From Bacillota bacterium (GTDB taxonomy: Bacteria > Bacillota > Clostridia > Acetivibrionales > DTU013): 64,000 nucleotides of DNA. Position 1 is the stretch's first letter. Each line of letters opens with the position of its first letter. Below the pieces are notes generated by a model that saw only the letters and a list, made by a program, of their open reading frames with translations, had not been told where the DNA came from and searched no databases. The stretch covers positions 1 to 64,000 of the forward strand of contig JAEZCA010000021.1 of NCBI GenBank assembly GCA_023412665.1, given 5' to 3'. A program made the position numbers and the translations under genes. Positions 24,690 to 34,804 of the stretch are shown here, piece after piece.

Positions 24690-27086
24690 TTATCTGAAGC
24701 TGAGACTTCCCTTTATTTTAAGTGTGCCCAGATCGTGTGCCTGGAGCTTATCCTGCGAGAACGTATACAGATTATTGCCTATATATATTCCTCTGTATAT
24801 CATATCCTCCTCTTCTATCTCGATCATAGCCGCATTTTCCGGAACATGGCTTACGCGTCCCTTATAGGTAAAATTCTTATTTGTGATATTGTACAGGTAA
24901 TAGCCTGCAAAATAATCCGTATCCGAGTTTATATAAGCAATTGGGAATCCCATGAGGCCCTTGTCCAGCGATATCATCAGCGCCTTGTGATCCTCGGCCG
25001 CCGAAGATTCAGCTTTCTCGCCGATAATTTCATTTTTGACCTCGATGGGGTCGGTAACGTCTGACACATCAAAGAGCGACAGCTTGAAGCCCTTCGTTTC
25101 GATTCCCCAGCCGTTCCTTTCCTCTGTATCATAACCCAGCCCGAGGACGTGGTCCTTGTCAAGTATATGCATATATGAACTGAATCCCGGTATTTTAAGA
25201 TATCCAAGCATACTCAGTTTTTTCGGATCAGCTGCGTCGATGACAAAAAACGGATCCATCTGACGAAATGTGACCATATAAATACGTTCACCTGCAAAGC
25301 GTGTACTGTATATTTTTTCACCGGGTGCGATACCCTCGAGCCTGCCTGTGATCTCCATGCCTCCATCCAGCGCATATACGTTGTTCCTTGTACCGCCGGT
25401 ACCGTTTGTGGTCGTTGCGATCCTGAAAACGCCTTTGTATTCGTCCATTGAGAACTGGTTCAGAATAGTGCCCGGAACCGAGCCCTTCGTTTCGTATGTT
25501 ATCCTTCCATCCTTCAGCGCGAACCTATGCACAGATGTCATTTCTTCATAGACAGGGTAACCCTGCACCTTGCTCTTGAGTGCAATATATTCATATCTTG
25601 AAATCGCGGTATACATATGATCGGCTGAAGCATAAAGCTGGCCCGAGCTCCCCAGGTATGCGCTGACATCATCCCTTCCGCTGTCGAGATCCACGCCTAT
25701 GGTCATCATATAATTCGGCGTGACCAGATCCCTGAAGTAATGGATTTCCTTCAAGCCGATTTCGTAATCCACGTCCGCTCGATTATCCCTGTACCTGGGC
25801 GTTACATATGACGTCACCGCGCTTCTGAGAGCATCATAAAGCTCATCATAGCTTTTAAAGCCGGTTACAGCAAGCAGATCCTGACCTTTCGCCGAGGCCT
25901 TTGACATTTCGTCCATAAACACCTTCTTATTATCGGTGCTGATAATTTCAATCACATCTCTGAGATAGGAGGTGTAAAATCTGACTCTGGAATTTGTCAC
26001 TATATACACATCATCGTCTATCATCCTAGATGAAAGATATGACCCTTCATAATCCTTATCGCTGAGAATAAGAGGTTTCGAACGATCTGTTATATCATAT
26101 ACCCTTACATTCGTGCTGTTTATACTGATCTGGCCGAACAGCATATCTAGAATTTTACCCTCCCTGTTGTTCCGGAGCTTAAAGGGAATATATGACCTGC
26201 CGTTTATCAAAATAAGCTTGTCCTTATAGATGAATATCTCACTTACTCCATTATCACACGGTATCTCTGAAACGATTTTAAGATTACTCGGATCCGAATT
26301 CACAATAGCGATTTTTTTGTCACGTACGATATAGATATATTTCCCGTCAGTCTTGACAAGATCGCCCTCTTCTATGCCCTCCACCTGGTTATTGGTGCCG
26401 GAATAATTGGACCCGCCCTGTGCTGAAGGAGCTGACTGTGGTGCTGAAGCATTGGAATCCTTATTCATTTCCTGCGAAACAGGGGAATCTGCAGCAACAT
26501 CGGCAAAATCCCGCTCAATCTGACTCGTAGCCCATCCGTTAAATTTTACATACCCGGCCAATTTGTCATTATATCTGAACAATTGGTACAGGTTCTCAAT
26601 GCTATCCACAGTAGGAAGGTATGCAGTATAGCCAGAAATGTTGGAATTACCGGATTTCTTTGCTATATGTACACTTTTTGTTTTGCTGTTCCATTGAACA
26701 TCATAACCAAAGCTCTCGGACACGTACCTGAGAGGTATGTATGCGCGTCCATCCCTGCTGATGACGCTGCAGTCCAGATAATGTACTGCGCCATTGTTCA
26801 GTACGGCTGTATTGCCCACCTCCAGCATGATCTCCTGTTCATCGTCCTTTACTATGACCACCTTGTCGCCGCTGTTCCAGTCCACCGTCACTCCGATCCT
26901 TTCAAAAAAGCCGCGCACCGGAACCAGCACCCTGGTGCCGGTATGGACCGGCTGGGCATCCGTGAATTCTACCTTTTTCCCGTCAAGGAGAATCGTGACC
27001 GCTTCCTCGGAGGAAGCCATGCCAAAACCGCTGAGCATACCTGTCATCACCACAATAACAAGCAGAATGGCTGTTATTTTTTTCAT
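24690..27086 (-). CDS. Secreted beta-propeller protein with copper amine oxidase-like N-domain
   Basis: This 798-residue protein starts with a signal peptide (MKKITAILLVIVVMTGMLSG). A CuAO_N2-type stalk domain follows (about residues 30-140, with LVPVRGFFERIGVTVDW and YIPLRYVSESFGYDVQW). The rest, from about residue 190, is a beta-propeller domain of the family long named after this fold, with many GDLVKTDGKYIYIV-type blades. It is probably a cell-surface or secreted protein with a binding role. No enzyme motif is visible. It appears to form a single-gene unit. Confidence 0.88.
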   Translation of the reverse strand: MKKITAILLVIVVMTGMLSGFGMASSEEAVTILLDGKKVEFTDAQPVHTGTRVLVPVRGFFERIGVTVDWNSGDKVVIVKDDEQEIMLEVGNTAVLNNGAVHYLDCSVISRDGRAYIPLRYVSESFGYDVQWNSKTKSVHIAKKSGNSNISGYTAYLPTVDSIENLYQLFRYNDKLAGYVKFNGWATSQIERDFADVAADSPVSQEMNKDSNASAPQSAPSAQGGSNYSGTNNQVEGIEEGDLVKTDGKYIYIVRDKKIAIVNSDPSNLKIVSEIPCDNGVSEIFIYKDKLILINGRSYIPFKLRNNREGKILDMLFGQISINSTNVRVYDITDRSKPLILSDKDYEGSYLSSRMIDDDVYIVTNSRVRFYTSYLRDVIEIISTDNKKVFMDEMSKASAKGQDLLAVTGFKSYDELYDALRSAVTSYVTPRYRDNRADVDYEIGLKEIHYFRDLVTPNYMMTIGVDLDSGRDDVSAYLGSSGQLYASADHMYTAISRYEYIALKSKVQGYPVYEEMTSVHRFALKDGRITYETKGSVPGTILNQFSMDEYKGVFRIATTTNGTGGTRNNVYALDGGMEITGRLEGIAPGEKIYSTRFAGERIYMVTFRQMDPFFVIDAADPKKLSMLGYLKIPGFSSYMHILDKDHVLGLGYDTEERNGWGIETKGFKLSLFDVSDVTDPIEVKNEIIGEKAESSAAEDHKALMISLDKGLMGFPIAYINSDTDYFAGYYLYNITNKNFTYKGRVSHVPENAAMIEIEEEDMIYRGIYIGNNLYTFSQDKLQAHDLGTLKIKGSLSFR

Positions 27087-27272
27087 TTACCGCACCCCGC
27101 AATCAATAGGATTTCATAAGGAAAATTTTTTTGACAATTCTTATGACGAACTATGCTGCAAGATAGTTCCACTTCTTCCGTTCGTTAGCTCGATTAGACT
27201 TCCATCAACAGCTTGCAGCCGCTTTGCAGCTTACCGTCCGGACAGGCTGAGCCCCTGAGGCAGGTACCGCCC

Positions 27273-28148
27273 TCAGCCCTCATCAGGCCTGCCTCCCGTA
27301 TCTCTGTAATGTCTGGGAGAGTGACCGAATTCATTTTTAAAGGAACGAATGAAATTCGAATAGTCGCCGAACCCGCATTTCAGACACACCTCAGTCACCT
27401 TCAAACCTCCCTTTAACAGCATCCTGGCCATTATCAGACGCTTTTTGTGTATGTATTGATGGATGGTATATCCCGTATGCTTCTTAAATTCCCTCAGCAG
27501 ATGGTATTTGCTTGTGAAAAACTTATAGGCCAGCTTTTCCAAAGAAAGCTCCTCGTTTAGATTGTCATTTATATATCGGATGACATTGCTTACCTTGTCA
27601 TTGTAGACGACATCAAGCTCTATATCCTCATCGCGGCTGTCAAGAAATGCCCGGTTCAGATAAACCAGCAGCTCTGCCAGATAGCTTTTCTGCAATATCC
27701 TATTGCCGTACCCGTCGTTGAAAACAGAGCTTTCCAGACATGTCAGTATCTTTTTTATCATTATGTAGAACTCTGTCCTCGGACGCAGTATATTGTAATT
27801 GCTTTCAGCGGAACGTTCAAAGCAGAGGGTCATATCCGTATCCTCGCCGAGGGACCTGATAAAGTCGGGGTCCAGCCAGAGCACATACCGTTCATAGGTC
27901 TTTCCTGGCTCCACGACAGTCTTGTGCAGCTCCCTGTTGTTTATGAGCACGATGTCACCGGGCTTTATCCTATAGGATTTGCCTTCAATGATATAAGTGA
28001 CATCTCCGGACAGGAAGAAAAACACCTCATAGAAAATGTGATTATGATATTCCACTTCAACAGGAGCCTCATCCTTGTAGTGGAAGAATTCAAAATCGCT
28101 GCTGATCATATGCTGGCGTGTGGTGAATTTCTGTTCTACCTGCTTCAT
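27273..28148 (-). CDS. AraC-family regulator with cupin sensor
   Basis: This 291-residue protein has an N-terminal cupin (about residues 15-105; YHNHIFYEVFFFLSGDV and KPGDIVLINNRELH) and a C-terminal AraC helix-turn-helix pair (about 185-285; LAYKFFTSKYHLLREFKK and CGFGDYSNFIRSFKNEFG). This layout suits a sugar-responsive activator. It is divergently oriented to the tagaturonate epimerase gene, with about 150 bases between them, so that gene is its most likely target. The ribosome site is GGAGG. Confidence 0.9.
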   Translation of the reverse strand: MKQVEQKFTTRQHMISSDFEFFHYKDEAPVEVEYHNHIFYEVFFFLSGDVTYIIEGKSYRIKPGDIVLINNRELHKTVVEPGKTYERYVLWLDPDFIRSLGEDTDMTLCFERSAESNYNILRPRTEFYIMIKKILTCLESSVFNDGYGNRILQKSYLAELLVYLNRAFLDSRDEDIELDVVYNDKVSNVIRYINDNLNEELSLEKLAYKFFTSKYHLLREFKKHTGYTIHQYIHKKRLIMARMLLKGGLKVTEVCLKCGFGDYSNFIRSFKNEFGHSPRHYRDTGGRPDEG

Positions 28149-28296
28149 AACATTGTCCTCCGGTCACCAGTGCTGCTTTATAATATATTTTATAGCAACT
28201 TTTGCATGCTATCAAGCAACATTAACAAAGTAACTTGCTTTTTATTAATATATAATTCCTTTGTATATTCGTTTCAAGCATATCGGAGGTGCTTCT

Positions 28297-29841
28297 ATGT
28301 CCGGATGGAAAATTTTCCTTGCTGATAAAGAGTGCTGTAAAGCGGCAGAAGATCTCAAAGCTCTGGCATCAATGAATTTTGATAAATATCAGGTATACGC
28401 TGATTCCATACATCTGCTTTTTGACACCTTGTTTTTTATAGCAAGAGACAGCGGCATAAAAACCCTCATCATTGCCGGAAACGATCCCAGCGCTTCTCTT
28501 TTCAGCGGGCGCATAGCTGAATATGGCAGCCTTGCGGTAAAGCTGTGTCCGCTTGATGTTCAGAACAGCAGAGTTCTTTTTGATGTCTTTCCGTTTACAA
28601 GGCCCGTCAGCTGCAAAGGACGGCCTCTGTCAGCCGGCCTTGGTGACAGGTTGGGTCTGGCATCGCCCGGCCACCTGAGAGCGATAAAAAAGTATGATGT
28701 TTTTCCTGTGCTCGCTCAGCAGTCCATCCGAGAACTGATTCTGACGGGGCGGACATATGAAGAGATCCTTGCCTGCGCGGCCTGGGCTGTCTTCCAGGAG
28801 GGCTTCAAAAACGGCTATGGCGCTGACGGTGACCATCTTAAAAACAGAGATGAAATAATTTATGCGCTTCGATGTGGATTCACCCGCATTACACTAGACT
28901 GCTCCGAGCATATTCAGAACAGTGTCCTGTCCTTATCCGATGATGAAATTAACAGCAGATACATGCTGCTTACACAGGCGGACCGTGAACGATATGAATC
29001 CACATATCTGAACAGGAGCATTTCACTGGATTCTACAGTCGCTCTCCATTATTCTGAGTATGTCTTTAAAAAAATGGTCCTGTTGTACCACGATGCAGTG
29101 AAATTCATTATAAGTGTGTATCGCGAATTCATTGAGCCTTTTAAAGATTCATTGGACTTTGAGATCTCCATCGATGAGACCCTCACCGAAACATCGCCCG
29201 AGGATCACTTTTTCACGGCATCAGAGCTTATTGAGGCGTCAGTTGTATTTGATGCGCTTGCTCCAAGATTCTGCGGAAAATTCGAAAAGGGTATCGACTA
29301 CAAAGGTGATTTGAAGCAGTTTGACAATACACTTGAGGTTCACTCAAAGATAGCTCAAAAGCTTGGATATCGCCTTAGCATCCACTCCGGCAGCGACAAG
29401 TTTTCCGCCTTCCCCTTCATAGGAAAAAGAACAAACGGCATATACCATATAAAAACAGCAGGCACACATTGGCTGGAAGCAGTCCGCGTAATTGCCCGTC
29501 ATGCACCTGAGCTTTACAGAAGGATGCATCATTTTGCACTGGAACACATAAATGAAGCTAAAAAGTATTACAGCATAAGCGCGGATATGACACTGATACC
29601 TGACATCGATCAGATATCCGATAGTCAGCTGCCGGACTATTTGGAGATTGAACACTCACGGCAGCTGCTTCACATAACTTATGGGGAAATTCTGGCGGCC
29701 AAACACGATGACGGTTCCTATCTATTCAGGGATGAAATATATCGATTCCTTGACAGACATGAGCTGCACTACGCAGCAGCTCTTGAGTCGCACCTGGGAA
29801 GGCACCTGGAAGCTCTGGGAGCCCCAAAGCTCCAGGAATGA
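28297..29841 (+). CDS. uxaE: Tagaturonate epimerase (UxaE family)
   Basis: This 514-residue protein resembles the UxaE family in length and in segments such as GFKNGYGADGDHLK, AEGITRITLDCSEH-like TRITLDCSEHIQNS, and KLGYRLSIHSGSDKFSAFPF. UxaE interconverts D-tagaturonate and D-fructuronate, letting galacturonate enter the fructuronate and 2-keto-3-deoxygluconate route. The start is the ATG at 28297, preceded by CGGAGG; the longer frame from 28261 has no ribosome site. A cupin-type AraC gene lies divergent to it, and KDG kinase and KDPG aldolase genes lie about 32 kb away in the same window. Confidence 0.8.
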   Translation: MSGWKIFLADKECCKAAEDLKALASMNFDKYQVYADSIHLLFDTLFFIARDSGIKTLIIAGNDPSASLFSGRIAEYGSLAVKLCPLDVQNSRVLFDVFPFTRPVSCKGRPLSAGLGDRLGLASPGHLRAIKKYDVFPVLAQQSIRELILTGRTYEEILACAAWAVFQEGFKNGYGADGDHLKNRDEIIYALRCGFTRITLDCSEHIQNSVLSLSDDEINSRYMLLTQADRERYESTYLNRSISLDSTVALHYSEYVFKKMVLLYHDAVKFIISVYREFIEPFKDSLDFEISIDETLTETSPEDHFFTASELIEASVVFDALAPRFCGKFEKGIDYKGDLKQFDNTLEVHSKIAQKLGYRLSIHSGSDKFSAFPFIGKRTNGIYHIKTAGTHWLEAVRVIARHAPELYRRMHHFALEHINEAKKYYSISADMTLIPDIDQISDSQLPDYLEIEHSRQLLHITYGEILAAKHDDGSYLFRDEIYRFLDRHELHYAAALESHLGRHLEALGAPKLQE

Positions 29842-29845
29842 AAAT

Positions 29846-30301
29846 TTAATAACCAAGCTCCTTAAGGACTTCCTTAATCTCATCCTTGTATTCCGCTGAT
29901 GCATTGATAAAAATCATGGTATTGTCTATTCTCGAAACCACATAATAGCCTTCACCGGTGCTCAGTCCATAATAGTTGTAATTTCCCAAATTAACTTCAC
30001 TGGTGCTTGCCCCGCTGCCCTTCATTTGCTCAAAGCTGCTCTTGTTGTTATTGAATGCTCCTACAGTCTGATCATTCGAGGGCAGCACATAAAACTCAAT
30101 TTGGTATTTTTCATCCATCATTGCAAGAGTTACGGCCTCCACATCCCCTTCCCCAAACTGATTGCTGGCATCAACTATCTGATAACCCGTGGCTTCCATT
30201 TTCTCAATGAACTGGTCATTAGTCAGAGCTGTCTTAGATCCGCAAGCGGTGAGAAACAGCCCTATCACCAGAACATAAACAAGCAATACCTTCAACCTCA
30301 T
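29846..30301 (-). CDS. Small lipoprotein, unknown function
   Basis: This protein of about 151 residues has a lipoprotein signal with lipobox LTAC near residue 20. The mature part (TNDQFIEKMEATGYQIVDAS, then FYVLPSNDQTVGAFNNN) resembles small Clostridia/Bacillales surface lipoproteins of unknown role. The start is the ATG at 30301, eight bases behind GGAGGG; an earlier ATG is too close to that site. It converges on uxaE, with five bases between the stop codons. Confidence 0.75.
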   Translation of the reverse strand: MRLKVLLVYVLVIGLFLTACGSKTALTNDQFIEKMEATGYQIVDASNQFGEGDVEAVTLAMMDEKYQIEFYVLPSNDQTVGAFNNNKSSFEQMKGSGASTSEVNLGNYNYYGLSTGEGYYVVSRIDNTMIFINASAEYKDEIKEVLKELGY

Positions 30302-30530
30302 ATACATTTCCCTCCATCATATAAACTATAGCGCATCTTCTCTGTTGCGCATCTATAACAGGACAAGCTGCCCCGCATTATTGAAATACTACCACACTTA
30401 GTCGATTCGTGCAATATTTTGGAAATTACTATTTTCCACCCCTGGCATAATATGTCCATCAGGAACAAGGATACTATTGATAGAGCAGTATAAACTATAT
30501 TCCAAAATAAAAAAGTCTGGAGGCTGAAAT

Positions 30531-30728
30531 ATGCGTGAAGGAATAATTCCAATGGTACTTGGCACAGCAGTAACTACCGCAGGCGCAGTAATGCGGGGAA
30601 CAGACATGAAAAAGCACCATATGACAAAGCATGAGACAAAGGTTGCAATTGGTGCTGGCTTGGTAGGTCTTGGCGCAGCTCATATCATACTTGGTGCGAT
30701 AGATTTTTTCCAGGACAGAAGGCATTGA
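30531..30728 (+). CDS. Small membrane protein (65 aa)
   Basis: This 65-codon gene starts behind TGGAGG (seven-base spacing). It contains two hydrophobic, glycine/alanine-rich stretches, IIPMVLGTAVTTAGAVM and IGAGLVGLGAAHIILGAI, separated by a His/Lys-rich linker (KKHHMTKHETK), so a small two-helix membrane protein is likely. Similar short proteins occur in Clostridia without a known role. A terminator follows 35 bases downstream. Confidence 0.75.
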   Translation: MREGIIPMVLGTAVTTAGAVMRGTDMKKHHMTKHETKVAIGAGLVGLGAAHIILGAIDFFQDRRH

Positions 30729-30762
30729 TCAAATTTACTGCCTGACAATCGGATCACCAGTT

Positions 30763-30803
30763 GAAAAACCGTGCTGTCTCTATTGAAGAACTGCACGGTT
30801 TTC
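30763..30803 (+). terminator. Terminator after small membrane protein
   Basis: GAAAAACCGTGC pairs with GCACGGTTTTC around an 18-base loop. The plus-strand arm ends in TTTT. Confidence 0.6.
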
Positions 30804-30837
30804 ATATCATGGATGCTGCCATCCTGGATGCTACTAA

Positions 30838-31665
30838 TCAATAACCTCCACTGCTGCCTCCGCCGCCTGATCTGCCTCCGCCTCCGCTGCTGCCTCCGCC
30901 GCCGAATCCACCTCCGCCCCAGCCTCCTCCGCCCCAGCCACCTCTTCCTCCACGACCTCCGCGGCCTCCGCCGAACATTCTGGAATAGAACGCTATTCGC
31001 AACAGCATCCCGGTAAATCTGAATCTGAAAAATATACCGTCAGCAACAAGAAAAACGAAGAATGCAATGATCAAAAAGAATGTTCTCATATCAGTATCGG
31101 AGCTATCGTTGCTGTCATACCTTGTGCCTTGGGGCAGGCGCTGCCCAAGCTCGTATTCCGACACTCCATATTCTTCAGCAACAATATTCACAACTGCTGT
31201 AAATCCATAAAACATACCTTTGTCAAAGTCGTTTTCCTTTAGGTACGGGTTCATATATTCAGTTCTGATCTCTGCCGTTTCAATATCGGTAAGGGCTCCC
31301 TCAAGCCCGTATCCAACCTCGATCCTCAGCTGTCTTTCTGATACGGCATTGAGTATAAGCACGCCGTTATCCTTTCCCTTTTGGCCGATCCCCCAACGTT
31401 TAAACAGCTCATATGCATAGCTGTCTATATCCTCTCCATCCAGTGAAGAAACCGTAACAACAACTACCTGTGCCGTTGTCACATCCTCCAGACTTTTTCC
31501 GATGCGCTGAATATTGTCCCGTGTTTCATTGCTCAGCACCCCCGCGAAATCATTGACAAAAAACTCCGTGGTTGGAGCCGGATAATCAGCCTCAGCGCGT
31601 ATCGGCACAGATATGCTTATTAATAAAATAAATATCACAAGGCCTGCGGCCCGTAACTTTTTCAT
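30838..31665 (-). CDS. TPM-domain membrane protein
   Basis: This 275-residue protein has a signal peptide (residues 1-24) and a TPM_phosphatase domain (about 35-155; VNDFAGVLSNET, DVTTAQVVVVTV, KGKDNGVLILNA). A membrane segment follows near 195-215, and the last 40 residues are a Gly-rich tail (GGGGWGGGGFGGGG-type repeats). Such proteins are linked to membrane or photosystem protein turnover and often pair with LemA. The LemA gene lies 41 bases upstream on the same strand. Confidence 0.9.
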   Translation of the reverse strand: MKKLRAAGLVIFILLISISVPIRAEADYPAPTTEFFVNDFAGVLSNETRDNIQRIGKSLEDVTTAQVVVVTVSSLDGEDIDSYAYELFKRWGIGQKGKDNGVLILNAVSERQLRIEVGYGLEGALTDIETAEIRTEYMNPYLKENDFDKGMFYGFTAVVNIVAEEYGVSEYELGQRLPQGTRYDSNDSSDTDMRTFFLIIAFFVFLVADGIFFRFRFTGMLLRIAFYSRMFGGGRGGRGGRGGWGGGGWGGGGFGGGGSSGGGGRSGGGGSSGGY

Positions 31666-31706
31666 TGCCGACCTTCTCTCTCTATTTGCTCGTTAAACGC
31701 CAACCG

Positions 31707-32303
31707 TCAGCTGCCAAAATCTACTTTCGGTGTCTGCTGTGCATCCGGCGAGGCTTTAAAGTAATCTATCTTTTCAAAGCCCAGCAATTTTGCAAACAGG
31801 TTCCCGGGAAATCTCGTCAGCTTTGTATTATATATCTGCACTTTTCCGATAAATTCACCTCTTGCTCTGGCAACTCTGTTTTCAGAGCCCTCTATGTCTG
31901 TCTGAAGATTTGCAAAAAGTTTGTCTGCCTTCAGCTCGGGATAGTTCTCTGCCAGTGCCAGTATCTTTCGGCCGGAGTCGGCCATTTGCTGATCCGCGGC
32001 AATCTTGGTATTCATATCCGAGTAATTGTCATACAGCACTGACCTGGCATTTGCTATATCACTGAAAACCTTCTCCTCATGCTTTACATAGCCTTTCACC
32101 ACTTCGACCTGGTTTGTGATCACATCAGCTCTTCTCTGCATCTGGTTTTCGACCTCGCTCCATTGCATCTGAACATCCTGGTCAGCTGTGATCAAGCCGT
32201 TGTACGTAGTGACTGACCCGAAAACAAGTATGAGGACAACCAGCGCTATTGAACCCCATTTGATCCAGCTTCCAAAAATATATGAATTATAATTATTTCT
32301 CAT
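31707..32303 (-). CDS. lemA: LemA family protein
   Basis: This 198-residue protein has one N-terminal membrane segment (about residues 12-32) and the LemA helical domain, with NGLITADQDVQMQWSEVENQ, QRRADVITNQVEVVKGY and a NLFAKLLGFEKIDYFKA C-terminus. The family's function is not settled. It precedes the TPM gene, a common pairing, and the two probably form an operon. The ribosome site is AAAGGG. Confidence 0.92.
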   Translation of the reverse strand: MRNNYNSYIFGSWIKWGSIALVVLILVFGSVTTYNGLITADQDVQMQWSEVENQMQRRADVITNQVEVVKGYVKHEEKVFSDIANARSVLYDNYSDMNTKIAADQQMADSGRKILALAENYPELKADKLFANLQTDIEGSENRVARARGEFIGKVQIYNTKLTRFPGNLFAKLLGFEKIDYFKASPDAQQTPKVDFGS

Positions 32304-32479
32304 CCAAATCGCCCTTTCCTAATAAAATAATGTTTATTGATGCCGTTTTCCATACTGATACCAACAATCGTGCAAATCAATTCATCCTACATGTTAAACG
32401 CCTTCAAGCCTTGATTTGTCTGATTGCAATATAAAAATAAGCCTCGCTAAAGGCTTTAGTTATATCCTTGACTCCCTAT

Positions 32480-32612
32480 TATAACGCATCCTAGGCGGGA
32501 GATATACTCACCGCCTGTAAGCAAATTGGTATATGCCACCAGGCGTTTTTCAGCCCGAGGGCTGAAGATACGCATAGAGGTGAGGCGGAGGGCCCATCTA
32601 TCGCCTCGTTAT
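32480..32612. repeat. Dispersed hairpin element, copy 3
   Basis: The element runs from ATAACGCATCCTAGGCGGGA through a GATATACTCACCGCC half-palindrome and CCACCAGGCG, the TTTTTCAGCC/GGGCTGAAGA hairpin, ATACGCATAGAGGTGAGGCG and a terminal CGCCTCGTTAT. It lies between LemA and the TRAP operon, 76 bases from copy 4. Confidence 0.85.
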
Positions 32613-32688
32613 TTATGATTCGGAAATATTTTGCACTCATCATCGATTTTTATGTATCAGCAGAAAAGCGTTCTTCACCGCTAACCCG

Positions 32689-32814
32689 TTATAACACTTC
32701 GGTTAAAAGAAAATATCTGAAAGGTAAATCGGTACCCGCCACCAAGCGTTTTTCAGCCTGAGGGCTGAAAATACGCATAGAGGTGAGGCGGGGGCCCATA
32801 TTTCGCATCGTTAT
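32689..32814. repeat. Dispersed hairpin element, copy 4
   Basis: Blocks are TTATAACACTTCGGTTAAAAG, AAAATATCTGAAAGGTAAATC, GGTACCCGCCACCAAGCG, the TTTTTCAGCC/GGGCTGAAAA hairpin, ATACGCATAGAGGTGAGGCG, GGGGCCC and a terminal CGCATCGTTAT. It ends eight bases from the stop of the TRAP permease gene. It may act as a terminator there, but no T-run follows it. Confidence 0.85.
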
Positions 32815-32821
32815 TCTAATG

Positions 32822-34804
32822 TCACGCAGCTGTATTCTCTACATTACTGCTGGACTGTGCCTTTCTCTTCTTTATCTGCCAAAGAAGGCCAAGAACAATC
32901 AGAGCCAATCCAATCAGGTCTGTTATAAGTTTGGGCTCGATCAAAAGTAAGCCTCCCACCAGGAACATAGCTCTTTCGATCCACCCGGCATGTGTAAGAA
33001 AATATCCCTCCATTGCAGCGCCTACGCCCAGCATACCAATTAATGAGGTTAAAATGATCTGCACTATTTGCAGCGGGGTAGTATCGATCAGCAGCAAATC
33101 CGGACTCAATACAAATATATATGGTATTATGAAAGCGGCAATAGCAAGCTTTGTCGCTGTGAGACCGGTCTTGAAGGGATTGCTTTTTGCGATCGCCGAA
33201 CCGGCATATGCTGCCAAAGCAACAGGAGGTGTTATGTCAGCAACAATACCAAAGTAGAAGGTGAACATATGAGCAGCCAGCATCGGCACTCCCAACTGTA
33301 CGACTGCCGGAGCTGTTATGGTGGAGGTTATGAGATAGTTGGCTGTAGTGGGGACCCCCATACCAAGTATCAGCGAGGACAGCATTGTGAAAAACAGCGT
33401 GAGGAGCATATTCCCGCCCGATAAGTCCAGCAGTCCTGATGCCATTTTAAGGCCAAGACCCGTTAATGTCACTACGCCGATGATTATACCTGCCATACCG
33501 CATGCTATAGCAACGCTCAGAATATTTCTGGCTCCTATTTCAAGCGCATCAATGAAATCCTTGAATTTCATGCGCGTGCTCTTTTTTATCATACTTGCAA
33601 CAATTGCAAAAATAATGCCGTACATGGCTGCCTTTATTGGTGTAGCGCCTTCGGAAAGGAAATAGATGATTGCAGCCAGCGGCAATATAAGATGTCCCCG
33701 CTCCTTGAGCACATTCCACAATCTTGGAAGCTGTTCCTTACTCATACCTTTCATACCGGTCTTTTTCGCCTCAAAATGCACCATTATCCAAATGCCTGAA
33801 AAATAGAGCAGTGCAGGGATTATAGCAGCTACAGCCACCTGTCCGTAGGGTATGCCGAGCGTATCAGCCATGAGGAATGCCGCAGCCCCCATTATAGGCG
33901 GCATTATCTGGCCGCCCGTTGATGCGGCTGCTTCAACTGCAGCAGCAAATTCCGGCTTGTAGCCGAGGCTTTTCATCATCGGGATCGTAAAGCTTCCCGA
34001 ACCGACTGTATTTGAGACCGAGCTTCCGGAAACCGTTCCTTCGAGTGCGCTGGTCAGGACCGCCACCTTTGCGGGTCCACCGGCGGCAAAGCCGGCTATC
34101 GCATTGGATATATCGATAAAGAACTTTCCAATTCCTGTTTTTTCAAGAAAAGCGCCAAACAAAATAAAGAGGAAGATAAATGTGGAGCACACTCCCAGCG
34201 GTATTCCAAGTATACCCTCTGTTGTAAACATAAGATGTGACACTATCCTTTTGAAGGAATAGCCCCTATGGTTCAAAAAACCGGGCATATATGGCCCCAG
34301 ATATGCATATGCGATAAATACGCCTGCAATGATCAGTATGGGAAGTCCCACCGTTCTCCTGCATATTTCCGCTAAAAGCAATATGCCTATTACGCCTACA
34401 ATGATATCCACAGTAGTGAATGCACCTGACCTATCGATCAGAGCACGGTAATTCCAGATGAGATAGCCCGCCACACATGCTCCTGCGATTCCAAGTATGA
34501 TATCGAGGATCGGGAGCTTTTCTCTTGACGACTTTGATGTAGCAGGATAAAGCAGGAATGCCAGCAATAAAACAAATCCCAGGTGGACTGCTCTCTGCAG
34601 CTGGGCCGGAAGCACACCAAACATAGCGGTGTACAGCTGGAACAGCGAGAATATGACAGCAATAGCCCCCACCACATATCGGGATATTCCTTTGAGATCC
34701 CTGTATGCAGATGCTTTATCGTATTTTGCCATTATTTCGTCAATTTCTTTTTGACCTGGTGTATTCAATTCTGGTACTGTTGTCTGCAATTCTTTTTCAC
34801 TCAC
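32822..34804 (-). CDS. TRAP transporter fused permease (4TM/12TM)
   Basis: This 660-residue, highly hydrophobic protein is the fused DctQ-DctM-type permease of TAXI TRAP systems. It has an N-terminal DctQ-like block of four segments, then the DctM domain with SGSSVSNTVGSGSFTIPMM, GGQIMPPIMGAAAFLMAD and GMGVPTTANYLI motifs. Together with the TAXI binding protein it drives solute uptake with a sodium or proton gradient. The GTG start follows AAGGGGG and lies eight bases inside the DUF1850 gene. It is the last gene of the three-gene operon, and a dispersed element follows. Confidence 0.92.
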   Translation of the reverse strand: MSEKELQTTVPELNTPGQKEIDEIMAKYDKASAYRDLKGISRYVVGAIAVIFSLFQLYTAMFGVLPAQLQRAVHLGFVLLLAFLLYPATSKSSREKLPILDIILGIAGACVAGYLIWNYRALIDRSGAFTTVDIIVGVIGILLLAEICRRTVGLPILIIAGVFIAYAYLGPYMPGFLNHRGYSFKRIVSHLMFTTEGILGIPLGVCSTFIFLFILFGAFLEKTGIGKFFIDISNAIAGFAAGGPAKVAVLTSALEGTVSGSSVSNTVGSGSFTIPMMKSLGYKPEFAAAVEAAASTGGQIMPPIMGAAAFLMADTLGIPYGQVAVAAIIPALLYFSGIWIMVHFEAKKTGMKGMSKEQLPRLWNVLKERGHLILPLAAIIYFLSEGATPIKAAMYGIIFAIVASMIKKSTRMKFKDFIDALEIGARNILSVAIACGMAGIIIGVVTLTGLGLKMASGLLDLSGGNMLLTLFFTMLSSLILGMGVPTTANYLITSTITAPAVVQLGVPMLAAHMFTFYFGIVADITPPVALAAYAGSAIAKSNPFKTGLTATKLAIAAFIIPYIFVLSPDLLLIDTTPLQIVQIILTSLIGMLGVGAAMEGYFLTHAGWIERAMFLVGGLLLIEPKLITDLIGLALIVLGLLWQIKKRKAQSSSNVENTAA

